41,445 nucleotides of DNA from a bacterium (GTDB lineage: Bacteria; DUMJ01): positions 1 to 41,445 of the forward strand of contig DUMJ01000018.1 of NCBI GenBank assembly GCA_012839925.1, given 5' to 3'. The translations under genes and the position numbers were made by a program. The notes beneath the pieces were generated by a model. It made no database searches. It saw only the letters and a program-made list of their open reading frames with translations, and was not told the origin of the DNA. Positions 16,601 to 26,680 of the stretch are shown piece after piece. Every line of letters begins with the position of its first letter. Position 1 is the stretch's first letter.

Positions 16601-18217
16601 TCACAGTGCCTCCAGGACCAGAATCCAGTCCTGATAGACAGGTAATCTCATCCCTGATCCTTCCACCAGCTCGGGTAATTGCCACTCCCTATTCTCCTCA
16701 GGAACAACCTGACCGACATCGAACTCTTTTCCATCTACTGGATTAACGAGAAATGCATGATAAGATATATCTTCTTCTATCTCTCTTATTTTGAAATTGT
16801 TATAAAAGAAAGGCAGGTATACGATACGCACAACCCCTGAGATACCTGCTGAATAGGGATAATAATAATTTTTCTTATTCTCATCAGAAGTTTCCACCTC
16901 AACCCATTCTGGATGTGGTTCAAACATCCACCAGTTGTATCTCTCCAGTAATCTTTTTGCTATTCCTAACTGTCTTGATCCTGGCAATTTATACGCTTCC
17001 TCCCAGGGGATATTTCCCCAGCTCATTCCATGTGGAGATGAGCCAAATGGTTCATCCTTCCTATTTATCTGCCAGATGCCATTCGCACCATAGGTATAAC
17101 CACAGGCACCATTTAAAATACTTGCCCAGAACATAAGCCTCTGTATCTGCTCTCTACACTGACCACCAATCCCCTCATAACATACCTCGCCATTTACTAC
17201 TGGCATCTCTGGACTTCTCTTATATGATTGCTGTACTCTAAAAACAGTATTCCCTATGCTACTATCACCGTGCCCTGTCTGGAGCATATCAAAATCTAAA
17301 ATCTCCAAGATATCAGGATAATCTCTGACATAAGTCCCAGGATGAACAGTTACAGGATGATGATAGGGGTCTATTTTTCGCAGGTATTTCCCAACCTCTA
17401 TCCAACCCTTCCTCTGAATGTCTCTACCCTTTTCTTTATCTTTAGAGAGATAATAGGGCATATCATATTCTCCTGATAAACACCATACAACTGGAAGTGC
17501 AGAGTACCTTGCAACCAGGTATCTCCAATGTTTCTTCATTCCCTCTATTCCCATCCAGGGAAGATGGTATCCCCAGGCTCCAACAATACAGGGTATAAGG
17601 CCTGAACGAACAAGCCAACTGATCTTCAGATCAGCCATATCAAAATAATCTGGATTTATTTTAGAGTAATCTTTTTCCCATGGAAAACCAGCCTCATTCG
17701 CTCCTCTTGGATCAAAAGCAGGCATATCAGGATAGAGTCCAGCAACAATCTGAATGACAGAAAATCCCTTCTCCACCCTATCAGCTGTGAGTAACTGAAA
17801 GTCACCAAAGCTCAATCTTTTGCATAGCCCCATCCACCAGGTATCACCTAACCAGAAAAATGGAGTTCCATCTGTATGTTCCAGATATCTCTTGTTATCC
17901 CCTATTTTAAGAGGTCCATGTTTAAAGAGAGGATTATCCCCCTCATAAGAGATTACTTCGATCTCTCCAGTTTGATCATGCAGATCGATATTAGTTGCAT
18001 CAGAGCAGACTGTACAAAATTTATGTGTTCCAATCTTAGGACTTGAATAACGAACCCTCCATATATTTCCTCTAGACCAGAAAGCAGGAACTACTCTTTC
18101 TTCTCCATCCGGCTCGGTAAAGATAACCGAGAGTTCTACCTCATTAAATGGATCAGAATAACTTTTCCCGGATTCAAAAGAGAACTCAATCACACAGTTT
18201 TGAGAGACATATCTCAT
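16601..18217 (-). CDS. DUF4038 (apiosidase-like) glycoside hydrolase
   Basis: This 538-residue protein has three parts. An N-terminal beta domain resembling DUF5060 is at about 8-90 (IEFSFESGKSYSDPF). A TIM barrel at about 110-440 opens DGTPFFWLGDTWWMGLCKR. A short C-terminal beta domain ends the protein. The barrel matches DUF4038, the fold of GH140 apiosidase. Candidate catalytic acids are Glu250 (CLSGEYD) and Glu343 (VNGEVCYEG); roles are inferred. No signal peptide is seen, so it should act on imported glycosides. GGAGGT lies five bases before the ATG, 18 bases after the DUF6259 gene. The true substrate is unknown; apiose should not be assumed. Confidence 0.78.
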   Translation of the reverse strand: MRYVSQNCVIEFSFESGKSYSDPFNEVELSVIFTEPDGEERVVPAFWSRGNIWRVRYSSPKIGTHKFCTVCSDATNIDLHDQTGEIEVISYEGDNPLFKHGPLKIGDNKRYLEHTDGTPFFWLGDTWWMGLCKRLSFGDFQLLTADRVEKGFSVIQIVAGLYPDMPAFDPRGANEAGFPWEKDYSKINPDYFDMADLKISWLVRSGLIPCIVGAWGYHLPWMGIEGMKKHWRYLVARYSALPVVWCLSGEYDMPYYLSKDKEKGRDIQRKGWIEVGKYLRKIDPYHHPVTVHPGTYVRDYPDILEILDFDMLQTGHGDSSIGNTVFRVQQSYKRSPEMPVVNGEVCYEGIGGQCREQIQRLMFWASILNGACGYTYGANGIWQINRKDEPFGSSPHGMSWGNIPWEEAYKLPGSRQLGIAKRLLERYNWWMFEPHPEWVEVETSDENKKNYYYPYSAGISGVVRIVYLPFFYNNFKIREIEEDISYHAFLVNPVDGKEFDVGQVVPEENREWQLPELVEGSGMRLPVYQDWILVLEAL

Positions 18218-18235
18218 CTTTTACCTCCGATACTT

Positions 18236-20326
18236 TTATATAACTACTGCTGCAGAGCAGGGTGGTATCTTTATACCCCATTTAGCTGATCTCCACTGTG
18301 AATCATCTACAAGTCTATAATATTCTAACGGATATGAATTCTCCAGTTTTACTTTGATAACTGCACTGTTATATTCGTCATAGTTCGATATGACCAATCC
18401 TAGATGTCCATTCTTTACATTGACAAAGACAGCATAGGGGTGATGGATCTCTCCATCAGCAGTAGTTACAATAGCTCCACAGGTATCCCGGAACTCACCA
18501 TCCCAGAAATAATCCCGCAGCTCCTTCCTCAAGGCATCCATCTTTTTACCATACTCCAAAGTCTTTGGGAAATCATCCAAACGTCCTTTAAAGTTGTATG
18601 GTTCATAACTTATTATATACCTGTACATCAAGCACTGATTGATCATATTACGATCATCAAAGCCAGTAACAGCAGTCATAATTGGCATATGGGGCTGCAT
18701 ATATCGCATTAAGGGTATATGTTGTTTACTCTCACTACGATGGTATGATAAATGATAGGCTTCAAATTCCCAATCGTAACAAGCTTCGCCTGCAAAAAGA
18801 AAATCTGGCTTATCATGTGCGATACGGGCAAAATTTTGTATAAGTTTACGGTCATTAGCGTAGACCGGAGCACCATAACGGTGCCCATGACCTGTATCAA
18901 AGCACAACAGGGCTGGTCCATGATGCAGACACTCATCAAAAAGTATACCATCAGCCCCTAACCCCAGTATCTTTTTAAACTCTTCCTCACATATCCTGAG
19001 ATACTCTTCATTCAAGAAACACATGGGGATAAGACGCTTGGTATTTATATCCAGCAATTGAGTTGCTGTCTGGTACTGATAACCAGGGTGCATATAATAA
19101 TCACCATAGGGATCTTTTATAGCACACCTTACCAGGTCTTTTCGGAATCGATCAGTGGCTCTATCTGCCCACGTAAACTTGGAGAACATTACCACCTTAA
19201 CCCCCATAGATTGTATCCTAGCAATAGCATCTTTAAGTTCATCAAAGGTGCCCAAACGTGGATCTGGATCGTGAGATGGGTTACCCTGATCCTGTCCTCC
19301 GGCATTCCAGCCAACTAACTGAATTGCCTTAACACCATGTTTTGCACAATCTTTGCCAATCTTATACAGATCTCTGAATGGAATTCTTAATTCATCTTCA
19401 GGGGAATTTATATGAATCTGCTGCCAGGCATGAGGTTCTCTAACCCATGCTGGCAGGTCTGGAGTATGCATCCAGCTGTTACGCCATTCCTTGTATATAT
19501 CGACTCCACTCTGCCATCCCCCTTCAAAACTCTGTAACACCAAAGGTGTCAGATCCCTTGATTCTCCAGGTTGTATATAAGGCACATGAACTGCTGAAAA
19601 ACGAATAGCCACATCTTTACCATCAATATTAAGTTCCTCCGGTACCCTGCTATCTATAGAGCTACCATAACCTGGTCTCAGCTCTGTGTGCCATGCGACA
19701 AGTTCTGAACTCGGCTCATAAACCCCTGCATATAGACCCTGATCAGCACTGCGCAATAAACAGAAGGGTGCGGTAGGTGCTCCACACGCAGATGGTGGAC
19801 CAAACTGAGTTGGATAGTCTATGCCATAATATCCACGCATATTTTGATATCTTGGCCACAAACTCCATTCCTGTGCAGTACCATAGTTATACAAAAATGT
19901 CTTAAACCATTCAGCTCCTAGTGGGGGTTGTATGTCTCCCAGATATGGACAATATACATTTTCCACCACATACTCCGAATGATTATCAATATGAAGAGCA
20001 TACAGTACCTGCTGATCATCAAGCTTAATCTCAACCTTTAAACATATATCATGGCTACCACCATATTCAGAAACAAGACTATTCCAGATAAAAACCGCAC
20101 TGCTAGAATCTGGACTAACCTTTATATCAGATACTATCTGCTTCTCGCCATATATCGGGTTGTTCCTCCTATCTGGAATGGGAACCAGCAGACGAAAAGA
20201 AAGACCAAGCTGGGGACGGTCAAGAATTTTCCAGCCTGTCTTTACAGCTGTCAGTCCAATTAACGCCCCATTAGACGGATTAAGCTCCAGACGAAGATTA
20301 TTATTCTTAAGCACTATAACATCCAT
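18236..20326 (-). CDS. DUF6259-type glycoside hydrolase-like protein
   Basis: The 696-residue protein has an N-terminal beta-sandwich (to about 270, opening LKNNNLRLELNPSNGALIGL) like those of alpha-galactosidase-type enzymes. A TIM barrel follows, with VGWNAGGQDQGNPSHDPDPR, GADGILFDECLHHGP and FLFAGEACYDWEFE, then a small C-terminal beta domain. The Asp/Glu pair in ILFDEC and the Glu in AGEAC are candidate catalytic acids. It resembles DUF6259 proteins, which are relatives of glycoside hydrolases without a clear assigned reaction. It lacks a signal peptide. AGGAGG precedes the ATG. It lies between the SDR and DUF4038 genes, implying work on the same imported glycoside. Confidence 0.72.
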   Translation of the reverse strand: MDVIVLKNNNLRLELNPSNGALIGLTAVKTGWKILDRPQLGLSFRLLVPIPDRRNNPIYGEKQIVSDIKVSPDSSSAVFIWNSLVSEYGGSHDICLKVEIKLDDQQVLYALHIDNHSEYVVENVYCPYLGDIQPPLGAEWFKTFLYNYGTAQEWSLWPRYQNMRGYYGIDYPTQFGPPSACGAPTAPFCLLRSADQGLYAGVYEPSSELVAWHTELRPGYGSSIDSRVPEELNIDGKDVAIRFSAVHVPYIQPGESRDLTPLVLQSFEGGWQSGVDIYKEWRNSWMHTPDLPAWVREPHAWQQIHINSPEDELRIPFRDLYKIGKDCAKHGVKAIQLVGWNAGGQDQGNPSHDPDPRLGTFDELKDAIARIQSMGVKVVMFSKFTWADRATDRFRKDLVRCAIKDPYGDYYMHPGYQYQTATQLLDINTKRLIPMCFLNEEYLRICEEEFKKILGLGADGILFDECLHHGPALLCFDTGHGHRYGAPVYANDRKLIQNFARIAHDKPDFLFAGEACYDWEFEAYHLSYHRSESKQHIPLMRYMQPHMPIMTAVTGFDDRNMINQCLMYRYIISYEPYNFKGRLDDFPKTLEYGKKMDALRKELRDYFWDGEFRDTCGAIVTTADGEIHHPYAVFVNVKNGHLGLVISNYDEYNSAVIKVKLENSYPLEYYRLVDDSQWRSAKWGIKIPPCSAAVVI

Positions 20327-20337
20327 AGATAACCCTC

Positions 20338-21102
20338 CTATCTCGCTGTATATCCGCCATCTACCGGTATTACTGCCCCTGTTATAAGGTCTGAAGCACT
20401 GGATGCAAGAAAGAGGACAGTTCCAGATACATCTTCTGGATATCCAAATCTTCCTAAAGGAATCTGTTCAAGCATCTTTGCCCTCTTTTCTGGATCAGAC
20501 CAGGCTTTCTCACCCATAGGGGTCAAAATAACAGTTGGCGCTACAGCATTTATATTTATCCCGTATTTCCCCCACTCTATGGCAAGAACCTTAGTAAGTA
20601 AGATCAATCCACCCTTGGATGTACAATAGGCAGAATGATCCTCTATACCAACAATACCTGCCTGAGAAGAGATGTTGATAATCTTACCCTTCTTATGCTC
20701 TATCATTTTCTTTCCCACTACCTGTGTTATAAAGAAAAGAGACTTTATATTTACATTCATAGTAGTATCCCAGGCTTCTTCAGTTACCTCAAGAGCAGGC
20801 TGAGGAAAACTTACCCCAGCGTTGTTCACAAGAATATCTATCCTGCCAAAAATTTCCAATGCCTTATTAGCCATCTTTACAGCGTCTTCAGTATTATTAA
20901 GATCAGCCGGTATATAAATGGCATTCTTTCCCTTTCCTTTAATCTCAGAGACCAATTCTTTAAGTTCCTCTTCATTTCTAGCGGTAGCTATTATATCAGC
21001 CCCCGCATTTGCCAGAGTCAAAGCAATACTTCTTCCTATCCCCTTACTTGCACCTGTAACCATAGCTACTTTACCTGAAAGATCAAAACTCGGATATACC
21101 AT
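20338..21102 (-). CDS. SDR-family oxidoreductase (gluconate 5-dehydrogenase-like)
   Basis: The 254-residue classical SDR has TGASKGIGRS near residue 17 for NAD(P) binding, NNAGVS near 90, and a catalytic Ser-Tyr-Lys set in NISSQAGIV...YCTSKGG. The end DVSGTVLFLASSASDLITGAVIPVDGGY is typical of sugar-acid and 3-oxoacyl reductases. In this locus a sugar or sugar-acid dehydrogenase role is likely. A paralogue is encoded at 39110-39889 in the second sugar operon. AAGGAG lies five bases before the ATG, nine bases after the polyol dehydrogenase gene. Substrate is unresolved. Confidence 0.88.
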   Translation of the reverse strand: MVYPSFDLSGKVAMVTGASKGIGRSIALTLANAGADIIATARNEEELKELVSEIKGKGKNAIYIPADLNNTEDAVKMANKALEIFGRIDILVNNAGVSFPQPALEVTEEAWDTTMNVNIKSLFFITQVVGKKMIEHKKGKIINISSQAGIVGIEDHSAYCTSKGGLILLTKVLAIEWGKYGININAVAPTVILTPMGEKAWSDPEKRAKMLEQIPLGRFGYPEDVSGTVLFLASSASDLITGAVIPVDGGYTAR

Positions 21103-21111
21103 ACCTCCTCC

Positions 21112-22128
21112 TTATGGATTTACTACTACTTTTATGCACTTATCCTTATTCTTATCTGCAAATTCCAAAGCTTCCTGGGTTTTATCTAAAGGGAAGTGAT
21201 GAGTAACAAGAGACTTCAGATCTATCTTACCTCCAGCTACCAAGTCTATTGCTTTCTTATATACATTGGCATATCTAAATATTCCAAGAAGGTCCAATTC
21301 TTTGGAACTTACTTCATTTATGTTTATTCCGATATAATCTTCAGATGCTAATCCTATGAATATAACCTTCCCTCCCCTTTTAACGAATCTTGTGGTCTGG
21401 CTTATCACGGAAGAATTTCCAGAGGCATCGAATACAATATCAACCCCTTCGTTGAGACAATCCTCTACCTTCTCTACCTTAGTATTTATAACACAGTCTG
21501 CACCGAGTTCTTTAGCCTTTGATAGTCTAAAATCGTTTATATCTACTACAATAGCATTTTCTGCTCCGTAAGCCTTAACCGATTGAAGAGTAACTAATCC
21601 TACAGGTCCTGCTCCAAAGATTAAAACAGTATCCCCAGGTCTTACTCTAGCTCTTTCAGATGCATAAATACCTACAGAGAGAGGTTCTATCAATGCACCT
21701 TCATCGTAGGAGACATTGTCTGGAAGTTTAAATGCAAAGTCTTCTGGGTGAGCAATATACTCGGCAAAAGCCCCATCAACAGGAGGGGTAGCCATAAAGA
21801 CTACATCGGGACAGAGGTTATATCTTCCAGTTTTACAGTATACACATTTCCTACAGGGTACTCCTGGTTCTAACGCTACCCTATCCCCTATCTTAAGAGA
21901 TTTAACTTTAGACCCAGCTTCAACTACCTCCCCTGAAGCTTCATGACCTAGAACTAGAGGCTTTTCTACCACAAAAGAACCTATCCTCCCCTCATTATAG
22001 TAGTGTATATCAGAACCACAAACACCTACAGACTTGACCTTTACTAAAACCTCATCCTCTTCAGGTTTTGGAATTTCCCTCTCCTCCATAGAAATTTTCT
22101 TTACACTTTCTAAAACTGCTACCTTCAT
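21112..22128 (-). CDS. Zinc-dependent polyol/sorbitol-type dehydrogenase
   Basis: The 338-residue medium-chain dehydrogenase has catalytic zinc ligands Cys37 (VCGSDIHYY), His62 and Glu63 (GHEASGEV). The structural zinc loop is Cys92, Cys95, Cys98 and Cys106. A Rossmann motif FGAGPVGLVTLQ is present, followed by VVDINDFRLSKAKELGAD, whose Asp suggests NAD. HYYNEGRIG is characteristic of L-iditol/sorbitol and xylitol dehydrogenases, which interconvert polyols and ketoses. It is 25 bases downstream of the ManA-like gene and just upstream of the SDR gene. Together they look like a pair of redox steps on sugars released by the locus's hydrolases. Confidence 0.92.
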   Translation of the reverse strand: MKVAVLESVKKISMEEREIPKPEEDEVLVKVKSVGVCGSDIHYYNEGRIGSFVVEKPLVLGHEASGEVVEAGSKVKSLKIGDRVALEPGVPCRKCVYCKTGRYNLCPDVVFMATPPVDGAFAEYIAHPEDFAFKLPDNVSYDEGALIEPLSVGIYASERARVRPGDTVLIFGAGPVGLVTLQSVKAYGAENAIVVDINDFRLSKAKELGADCVINTKVEKVEDCLNEGVDIVFDASGNSSVISQTTRFVKRGGKVIFIGLASEDYIGININEVSSKELDLLGIFRYANVYKKAIDLVAGGKIDLKSLVTHHFPLDKTQEALEFADKNKDKCIKVVVNP

Positions 22129-22153
22129 AGTATGACCCCTTTCATATTATTTT

Positions 22154-23353
22154 TTATACTTCCGGTCCAAAATGTTTAAGTATCACTAAATCTTCAACCT
22201 GGCTCATATTAGTAATCTTTACCCCATTCTTAGCAGCTTCCAATGTAACGAAAAATTCATCCTGAGTTAATTCTCCATATTTTATCAGTGTAGGAGATTC
22301 AATAGGAAGATTATTTATCAATCCTCTACCTTGTACCACAATAGCCCCATAAGGAGCACTATCCTCTATGATAACACTTTTACTAGGAAATATAGTTAAT
22401 TCTTTAGCCCCGAAGTCCTTCCATCCATAAACTACCCACTTCTCCGTATATCCCCCTTCTATCATTCCCCTTTCTTCTCTAACTGGTTTAGGCTCCACAT
22501 AATAATTCTTCTTAAACTCTGGATCTGTATTTTCTTCCCAATTTAATATGCTTACTAGATAATCAAAATCATAGTGGAACTCTCTAGGAACATCTTTTAT
22601 CAGAAGATCTCTAGAAACAGGTCTATCTTCCACCAGAGATTGAAACATACTGTAAAGGTCATATGGATTTTGAACCTCATAAGTAACCAGAGAGCCAGGA
22701 GCATGTAAAATCCCTGCAGGTAATCTCCAACCTGTCCCTGGTTTCAATCTGTAAGCCTTTGAATAGTCGAGAATGCCATTATCCCCTTTATCCCAATCTT
22801 CAAGACACCTCTTTATATCTTCTTTAGTAGTCCCAGGTTCCAGACCAAAGAAGGTATACGGGAAATTGTTGAATTTAGTATTCAGTTGTGTAGGGAAGTA
22901 GTATGCTTCATCTTTACCCAGCATGCCAACTCTTTTAGCATGTTCGTCCATAAGATGCACATGGAAAGGAATTGGACCCTGGTTATCAAAAAATTTACAT
23001 AATACCATCCATCCACCAACTTTTTCCATCACCTCTTTACCAAGTATTCTATCTCCAGCTATTTCTATAGCTTCTTTAAGAAGAATTTTTTCTATCTCCC
23101 CATTTTCTTCTATAACTATGTAGCTTAATCCCTCATCTTCTGGTGTCCCAGGTCCATTATCAGCCTTTGTGGTAGAGGCAAACCATCTTTCATCTATACC
23201 TCCTCTACGCACCCCTAAAGCGTATAAATCTTGAGATCTTAGCTTAAGTCTTCCACCAGGAACCGTAAAAGCCCTGGGGACCCAACAGGGAGCCAATCTC
23301 AAAACCCCCTGATTCTTTTCTAATTCTTTAGATATCAAATCTCTATTTTTCAT
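22154..23353 (-). CDS. Cupin protein related to type I mannose-6-phosphate isomerase
   Basis: The 399-residue protein contains a ManA-like cupin. Likely metal ligands are His131 and His133 in HVHLMDEH, Glu149 in DEAYYF and His217 in LPAGILHAPGS. It diverges strongly from ManA: an N-terminal region with VPRAFTVPGGRLKL and a large insert around the substrate side. I read it as a sugar isomerase or sugar-binding cupin of unknown specificity. The start at 23353 is chosen because AGGAGG lies six bases upstream; an ATG at 23383 would overlap the GHL6 gene and lacks this site. It is 10 bases after that gene. No signal peptide. Confidence 0.72.
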   Translation of the reverse strand: MKNRDLISKELEKNQGVLRLAPCWVPRAFTVPGGRLKLRSQDLYALGVRRGGIDERWFASTTKADNGPGTPEDEGLSYIVIEENGEIEKILLKEAIEIAGDRILGKEVMEKVGGWMVLCKFFDNQGPIPFHVHLMDEHAKRVGMLGKDEAYYFPTQLNTKFNNFPYTFFGLEPGTTKEDIKRCLEDWDKGDNGILDYSKAYRLKPGTGWRLPAGILHAPGSLVTYEVQNPYDLYSMFQSLVEDRPVSRDLLIKDVPREFHYDFDYLVSILNWEENTDPEFKKNYYVEPKPVREERGMIEGGYTEKWVVYGWKDFGAKELTIFPSKSVIIEDSAPYGAIVVQGRGLINNLPIESPTLIKYGELTQDEFFVTLEAAKNGVKITNMSQVEDLVILKHFGPEV

Positions 23354-23363
23354 AAAAATCCTC

Positions 23364-25460
23364 CTATCTGTAGTATATTCCAAGCATTAGATATGTATCC
23401 AGCTTTGGAACCTCAACTTCCAGATAATCTCCTCTGACCTCAAAGTTTAAAGGTACCTCCTCTGGTAAAATTACTACTTTAGAAAAAATCTTATCTCTGG
23501 TCTTAATTCCGAATCTTATATTAAAGATAGGAATATTTGGTAGCTCATGCTGAAAATTTAAAAAGTTAACAATATATCTTCCAGCTTCCTCCTGATGAAA
23601 CATAGTAACTTCTACTGACTTGGGAGCATCTACTTCAAATGAAAATCCTTCTCTTACCAAAGATTTGATAAGCTTAATAAATAACTCTCTGTGTGGATCA
23701 AAGTCTACCCCTTCTAAAGGACCAGCTACCCACACGACTTCTCCTTTCCCAAATCTTCTTCTTACAATAGCAGGATACTCTGTACTAATCCCAGGAGGAT
23801 CTGAATGGATAGAGGCAAACCTTGTGGGATCAGAAGGATTAGTGTAGGGTAAACTAATAGTGGCTATAACTTCTTCTTTTTTAAGAGGGTTTGTCTTTAT
23901 TTGTGAGCTAAATAAAGTAAAGGGATATTGAGAAGAGACGTCTCCAAAGCTCTCTAAAACTTCCCGGCAAGGAGCTATATAGGTTACATCTTCCTGGGTC
24001 TCTCCTGTGTATGAGACTCCAAAGACGTCGGCAAGCATAAAATCTTCTCTCTTATTACCATTCTTATCGAAAAGTGAAGTATAATAACTTGCATATAATT
24101 TACCACCAGAAGCAACATACTCTCTAAAGGCAGTTACTTCTTCTTCATCCATCATTAATATGTTTGGCAGGATAATAACCTTATATCTCGATAGTTCATT
24201 GAGATTTTTCTTGGTTATTATGCCAAAAGGGATATGGTTACTTATTAAGCTTTTAGCCACACCTAAAGCTGAGTCTAGATGAGGTTGTTTATGGGTACTT
24301 TCTAAAACATCTCTCCCATTGTCTTTAGGGTCAAATTTAGATTCAAAACTAAAATAGATACCAATATCCTGGCAAAGTTTTCCATCTATGTACTCTTCAT
24401 AAGTTCTCACTGTATTATATATATTACCCATCGTTTCATATACCTTCTTGTTTAAGGTCCCTATCGGATCAATAGCATCTATAAAAAGAAATGCTCCTCC
24501 ATTGGATAAAGCCGAATAGACCTGAGCTTCTAAAAGTTCTTTGGATTTTGTAGTGGTGTGGTCTCTTAGATTTATACATCTACTTGTCATAAACTCAAAA
24601 GGCTGATTATCAGTAAGATTATAGTATAATTTACAGATAAATGATTCTTGCAAGAGTCCTCCATAAAAATCTCCTCCACAGTAGTCACTGGCTTCAGATA
24701 TCTCTGAAGTCACTCCAAGACTCCAGGCAGCGACACAGGTAGAGAATTGATGCTCTACTGAAATATTTGGATTTATAGACTTTACCTTATTAGTAGCAAG
24801 ATGAGCAAATTCTGAAAGCCATTCTTCTCTCTTGCGCTGAAATCTAACCCAACCTGGATCTTCCCAGTTAATAACTTTTGGAAGCTCTTCTCCTGTCTCC
24901 TTGAAGAATCTTTCTTGACAAGATTTACAGTAGCATACCCCAGGCCAAAATGTCATATCAAAGAAAATACCTTCAAAATTGTAATTACTACAAAGTTCAT
25001 CTATCTGAGATAATGCAAATTCTCTATATCCAGAGTTAGGACAACAAACCCCATAGCGACCAGAACGGTCTTGAACCTCCCTGGAAGTTTTTCCATCAGC
25101 AAGTACTATTCTCCAGGAAGGTTCCTTTTCATACGCCCAGTTATTATATATAAGGCTATAATAAATGACGACATTAATCCCCTCTTTATGGCACAGTTCG
25201 ATTACCTCACCTAATATGTCTCTTCCCTTTATACCCCCATGCATATGCCCTATTTTTGTAGGCCAATAACAATAACCTACATGAGAATTGGCATATATCA
25301 TAGCAGTGGTAACATTAGCTACTTTCAACAGTTCTACATATTTCTTAGGATCAAACTGAGACAGGAATTTTTCATCCCAATCTTCAATATGCATATCTAC
25401 CAGATTACGTCGGTAATCCCTGGAAAATCGCATTCTACTAGAATAATAAGTAGAACTCAA
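23364..25460 (-). CDS. GHL6-like putative glycoside hydrolase with trimerisation (GH42M-like) domain
   Basis: With a TTG start the protein is 698 residues. An N-terminal TIM barrel (to about 370) has YWPTKIGHMH, CHKEGINVVIYY and FEGIFFDMTFWPGV followed by a CxCxxC cluster. From about 390 a flavodoxin-like domain (DIGIYFSFES, YKVIILPNILMM, VASGGKLYAS) resembles the GH42 trimerisation domain. A small beta domain ends it. This is the order seen in GHL6-type proteins, whose reactions are mostly unknown. The TTG at 25460 follows AGGAGG at six bases; an ATG at 25490 is the alternative. It lies directly after a UroD-like gene, as does its paralogue at 35004. No signal peptide. Confidence 0.75.
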   Translation of the reverse strand: MSSTYYSSRMRFSRDYRRNLVDMHIEDWDEKFLSQFDPKKYVELLKVANVTTAMIYANSHVGYCYWPTKIGHMHGGIKGRDILGEVIELCHKEGINVVIYYSLIYNNWAYEKEPSWRIVLADGKTSREVQDRSGRYGVCCPNSGYREFALSQIDELCSNYNFEGIFFDMTFWPGVCYCKSCQERFFKETGEELPKVINWEDPGWVRFQRKREEWLSEFAHLATNKVKSINPNISVEHQFSTCVAAWSLGVTSEISEASDYCGGDFYGGLLQESFICKLYYNLTDNQPFEFMTSRCINLRDHTTTKSKELLEAQVYSALSNGGAFLFIDAIDPIGTLNKKVYETMGNIYNTVRTYEEYIDGKLCQDIGIYFSFESKFDPKDNGRDVLESTHKQPHLDSALGVAKSLISNHIPFGIITKKNLNELSRYKVIILPNILMMDEEEVTAFREYVASGGKLYASYYTSLFDKNGNKREDFMLADVFGVSYTGETQEDVTYIAPCREVLESFGDVSSQYPFTLFSSQIKTNPLKKEEVIATISLPYTNPSDPTRFASIHSDPPGISTEYPAIVRRRFGKGEVVWVAGPLEGVDFDPHRELFIKLIKSLVREGFSFEVDAPKSVEVTMFHQEEAGRYIVNFLNFQHELPNIPIFNIRFGIKTRDKIFSKVVILPEEVPLNFEVRGDYLEVEVPKLDTYLMLGIYYR

Positions 25461-25497
25461 TAGCCACCTCCTATCGAATAAATTCTCCATCTTACTT

Positions 25498-26610
25498 TTA
25501 TTTCTCGATTTCTCTTAAAACTTCTATATAATAACAGAAATTTTCAAAAGATACATCTGCCGGAATCAAATGGTCTACAGAAGGGAAATATCCTCTACTT
25601 TCTAGCATCTTCGGTACCTTCCTTAGCACTTCTCTTTTTATTTCTTCTTTCCCTCTGCTTAACACCTGTTTATTAATCCCTCCTAGAAGAGCTAAGTCAG
25701 GAAATTTTTCTCTGATAAGAAGAGGTTCCATACCTGCATTAATTTCACAAGGAACAAATATATTAACGCCAGATTCTATGAAGAGAGGAAGTAACGAAAA
25801 ATTGTTACCATCAGAATCTACCAAAAATATATCTAGCTTATATTTCTCTCTTAAATAAGTAATAAGTTCCTTATAATAGGGAAAGATAAATTCACAAAAA
25901 TGTTTCGGAGAGATTAGAGATGAAGTCTTATAAGCCATGTCTTCCCATAGATATACATAGTCGAAATCAATTAATGGACAGAGATCATCAGCAATCCCGG
26001 TATAGAAATAAACCCAATGCCTCATAATCTCATGTATAAGATTAGGGTCATCATAATAAGTATACGCAAGAGTTACTTCCCCAAATAGATTCCTTGGAAA
26101 ACCATATCCTCCGCATATTACAAAAGGGACAAGAGTATTACGGTTATTAAAGCTAAACGATATTTCTTTTACTCCTTTGTATCTATCCTTTATATGTGGA
26201 TCAAGTCTCCATTTTAAATCTTCCCACTCTTTCCTACTTTTTACAGGAAAATCTAAAAATTGAGGCATAGAAGTTTTATCTTTTAATTGTTTCTTTACTA
26301 TCCCATCACTTCCTCTTTGAACAATATAAGTATCGGTCTCTTCTATTAGTTTATATTCAAAGGGTGGCCAATAAGGAATTTGAGTAATTCGATTAGGAGT
26401 ATAGTAGGAAAGCTCTTCTGGAGCATTACTCATAAACTGGTCAAGCTTAAAAAACTCCCAAGGAGTCTTATCCAAAGGAAGCCCCTCTTTATGCCATCTG
26501 TCTATCGTCTCATTCCAAAAACCCCATGCTTCAAAGTGTGGGAAATATTCGAATTCATGGAAAGCTATTACTTCTCTAAATACCTTTCTTAAATTCCAAC
26601 TGTTATCCAT
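25498..26610 (-). CDS. UroD-superfamily protein, SDGN variant
   Basis: The 370-residue protein has the UroD/MtaA-type barrel: FDYVYLWEDMAYKTSSLISPKHFCEF then PYYKELITYLREKY. It lacks the N-terminal RQAGRY motif of heme-pathway uroporphyrinogen decarboxylase. At the strand where methyltransferase-type members carry HxC for zinc, it has VDSDGNN (264-270). Near the end it has DHLIP (346-350) in place of the third Cys region. The same pair of changes is seen in the protein at 38073-39113. Function is unknown; heme synthesis and standard corrinoid methyl transfer are both unlikely. AGGAGG is 14 bases before the ATG, a long gap, so the exact start is uncertain. It directly precedes a GHL6-like gene. 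Confidence 0.82.
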   Translation of the reverse strand: MDNSWNLRKVFREVIAFHEFEYFPHFEAWGFWNETIDRWHKEGLPLDKTPWEFFKLDQFMSNAPEELSYYTPNRITQIPYWPPFEYKLIEETDTYIVQRGSDGIVKKQLKDKTSMPQFLDFPVKSRKEWEDLKWRLDPHIKDRYKGVKEISFSFNNRNTLVPFVICGGYGFPRNLFGEVTLAYTYYDDPNLIHEIMRHWVYFYTGIADDLCPLIDFDYVYLWEDMAYKTSSLISPKHFCEFIFPYYKELITYLREKYKLDIFLVDSDGNNFSLLPLFIESGVNIFVPCEINAGMEPLLIREKFPDLALLGGINKQVLSRGKEEIKREVLRKVPKMLESRGYFPSVDHLIPADVSFENFCYYIEVLREIEK

Positions 26611-26680
26611 ACACTTAATTGTAACCTCCTGTCAAATTCATGAGCCTTCTTACAGAAAATCGTAGAATAGAAACTATATG

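Noticed and set aside
20635..21078. 147-residue plus-strand open frame
   Set aside because: Antisense to a clear SDR gene, with no ribosome site or family resemblance.
25498..26610. Annotation as heme-pathway uroporphyrinogen decarboxylase (HemE)
   Set aside because: The RQAGRY-type N-terminal motif is missing, no heme genes are nearby and the protein diverges at the active-site strands.
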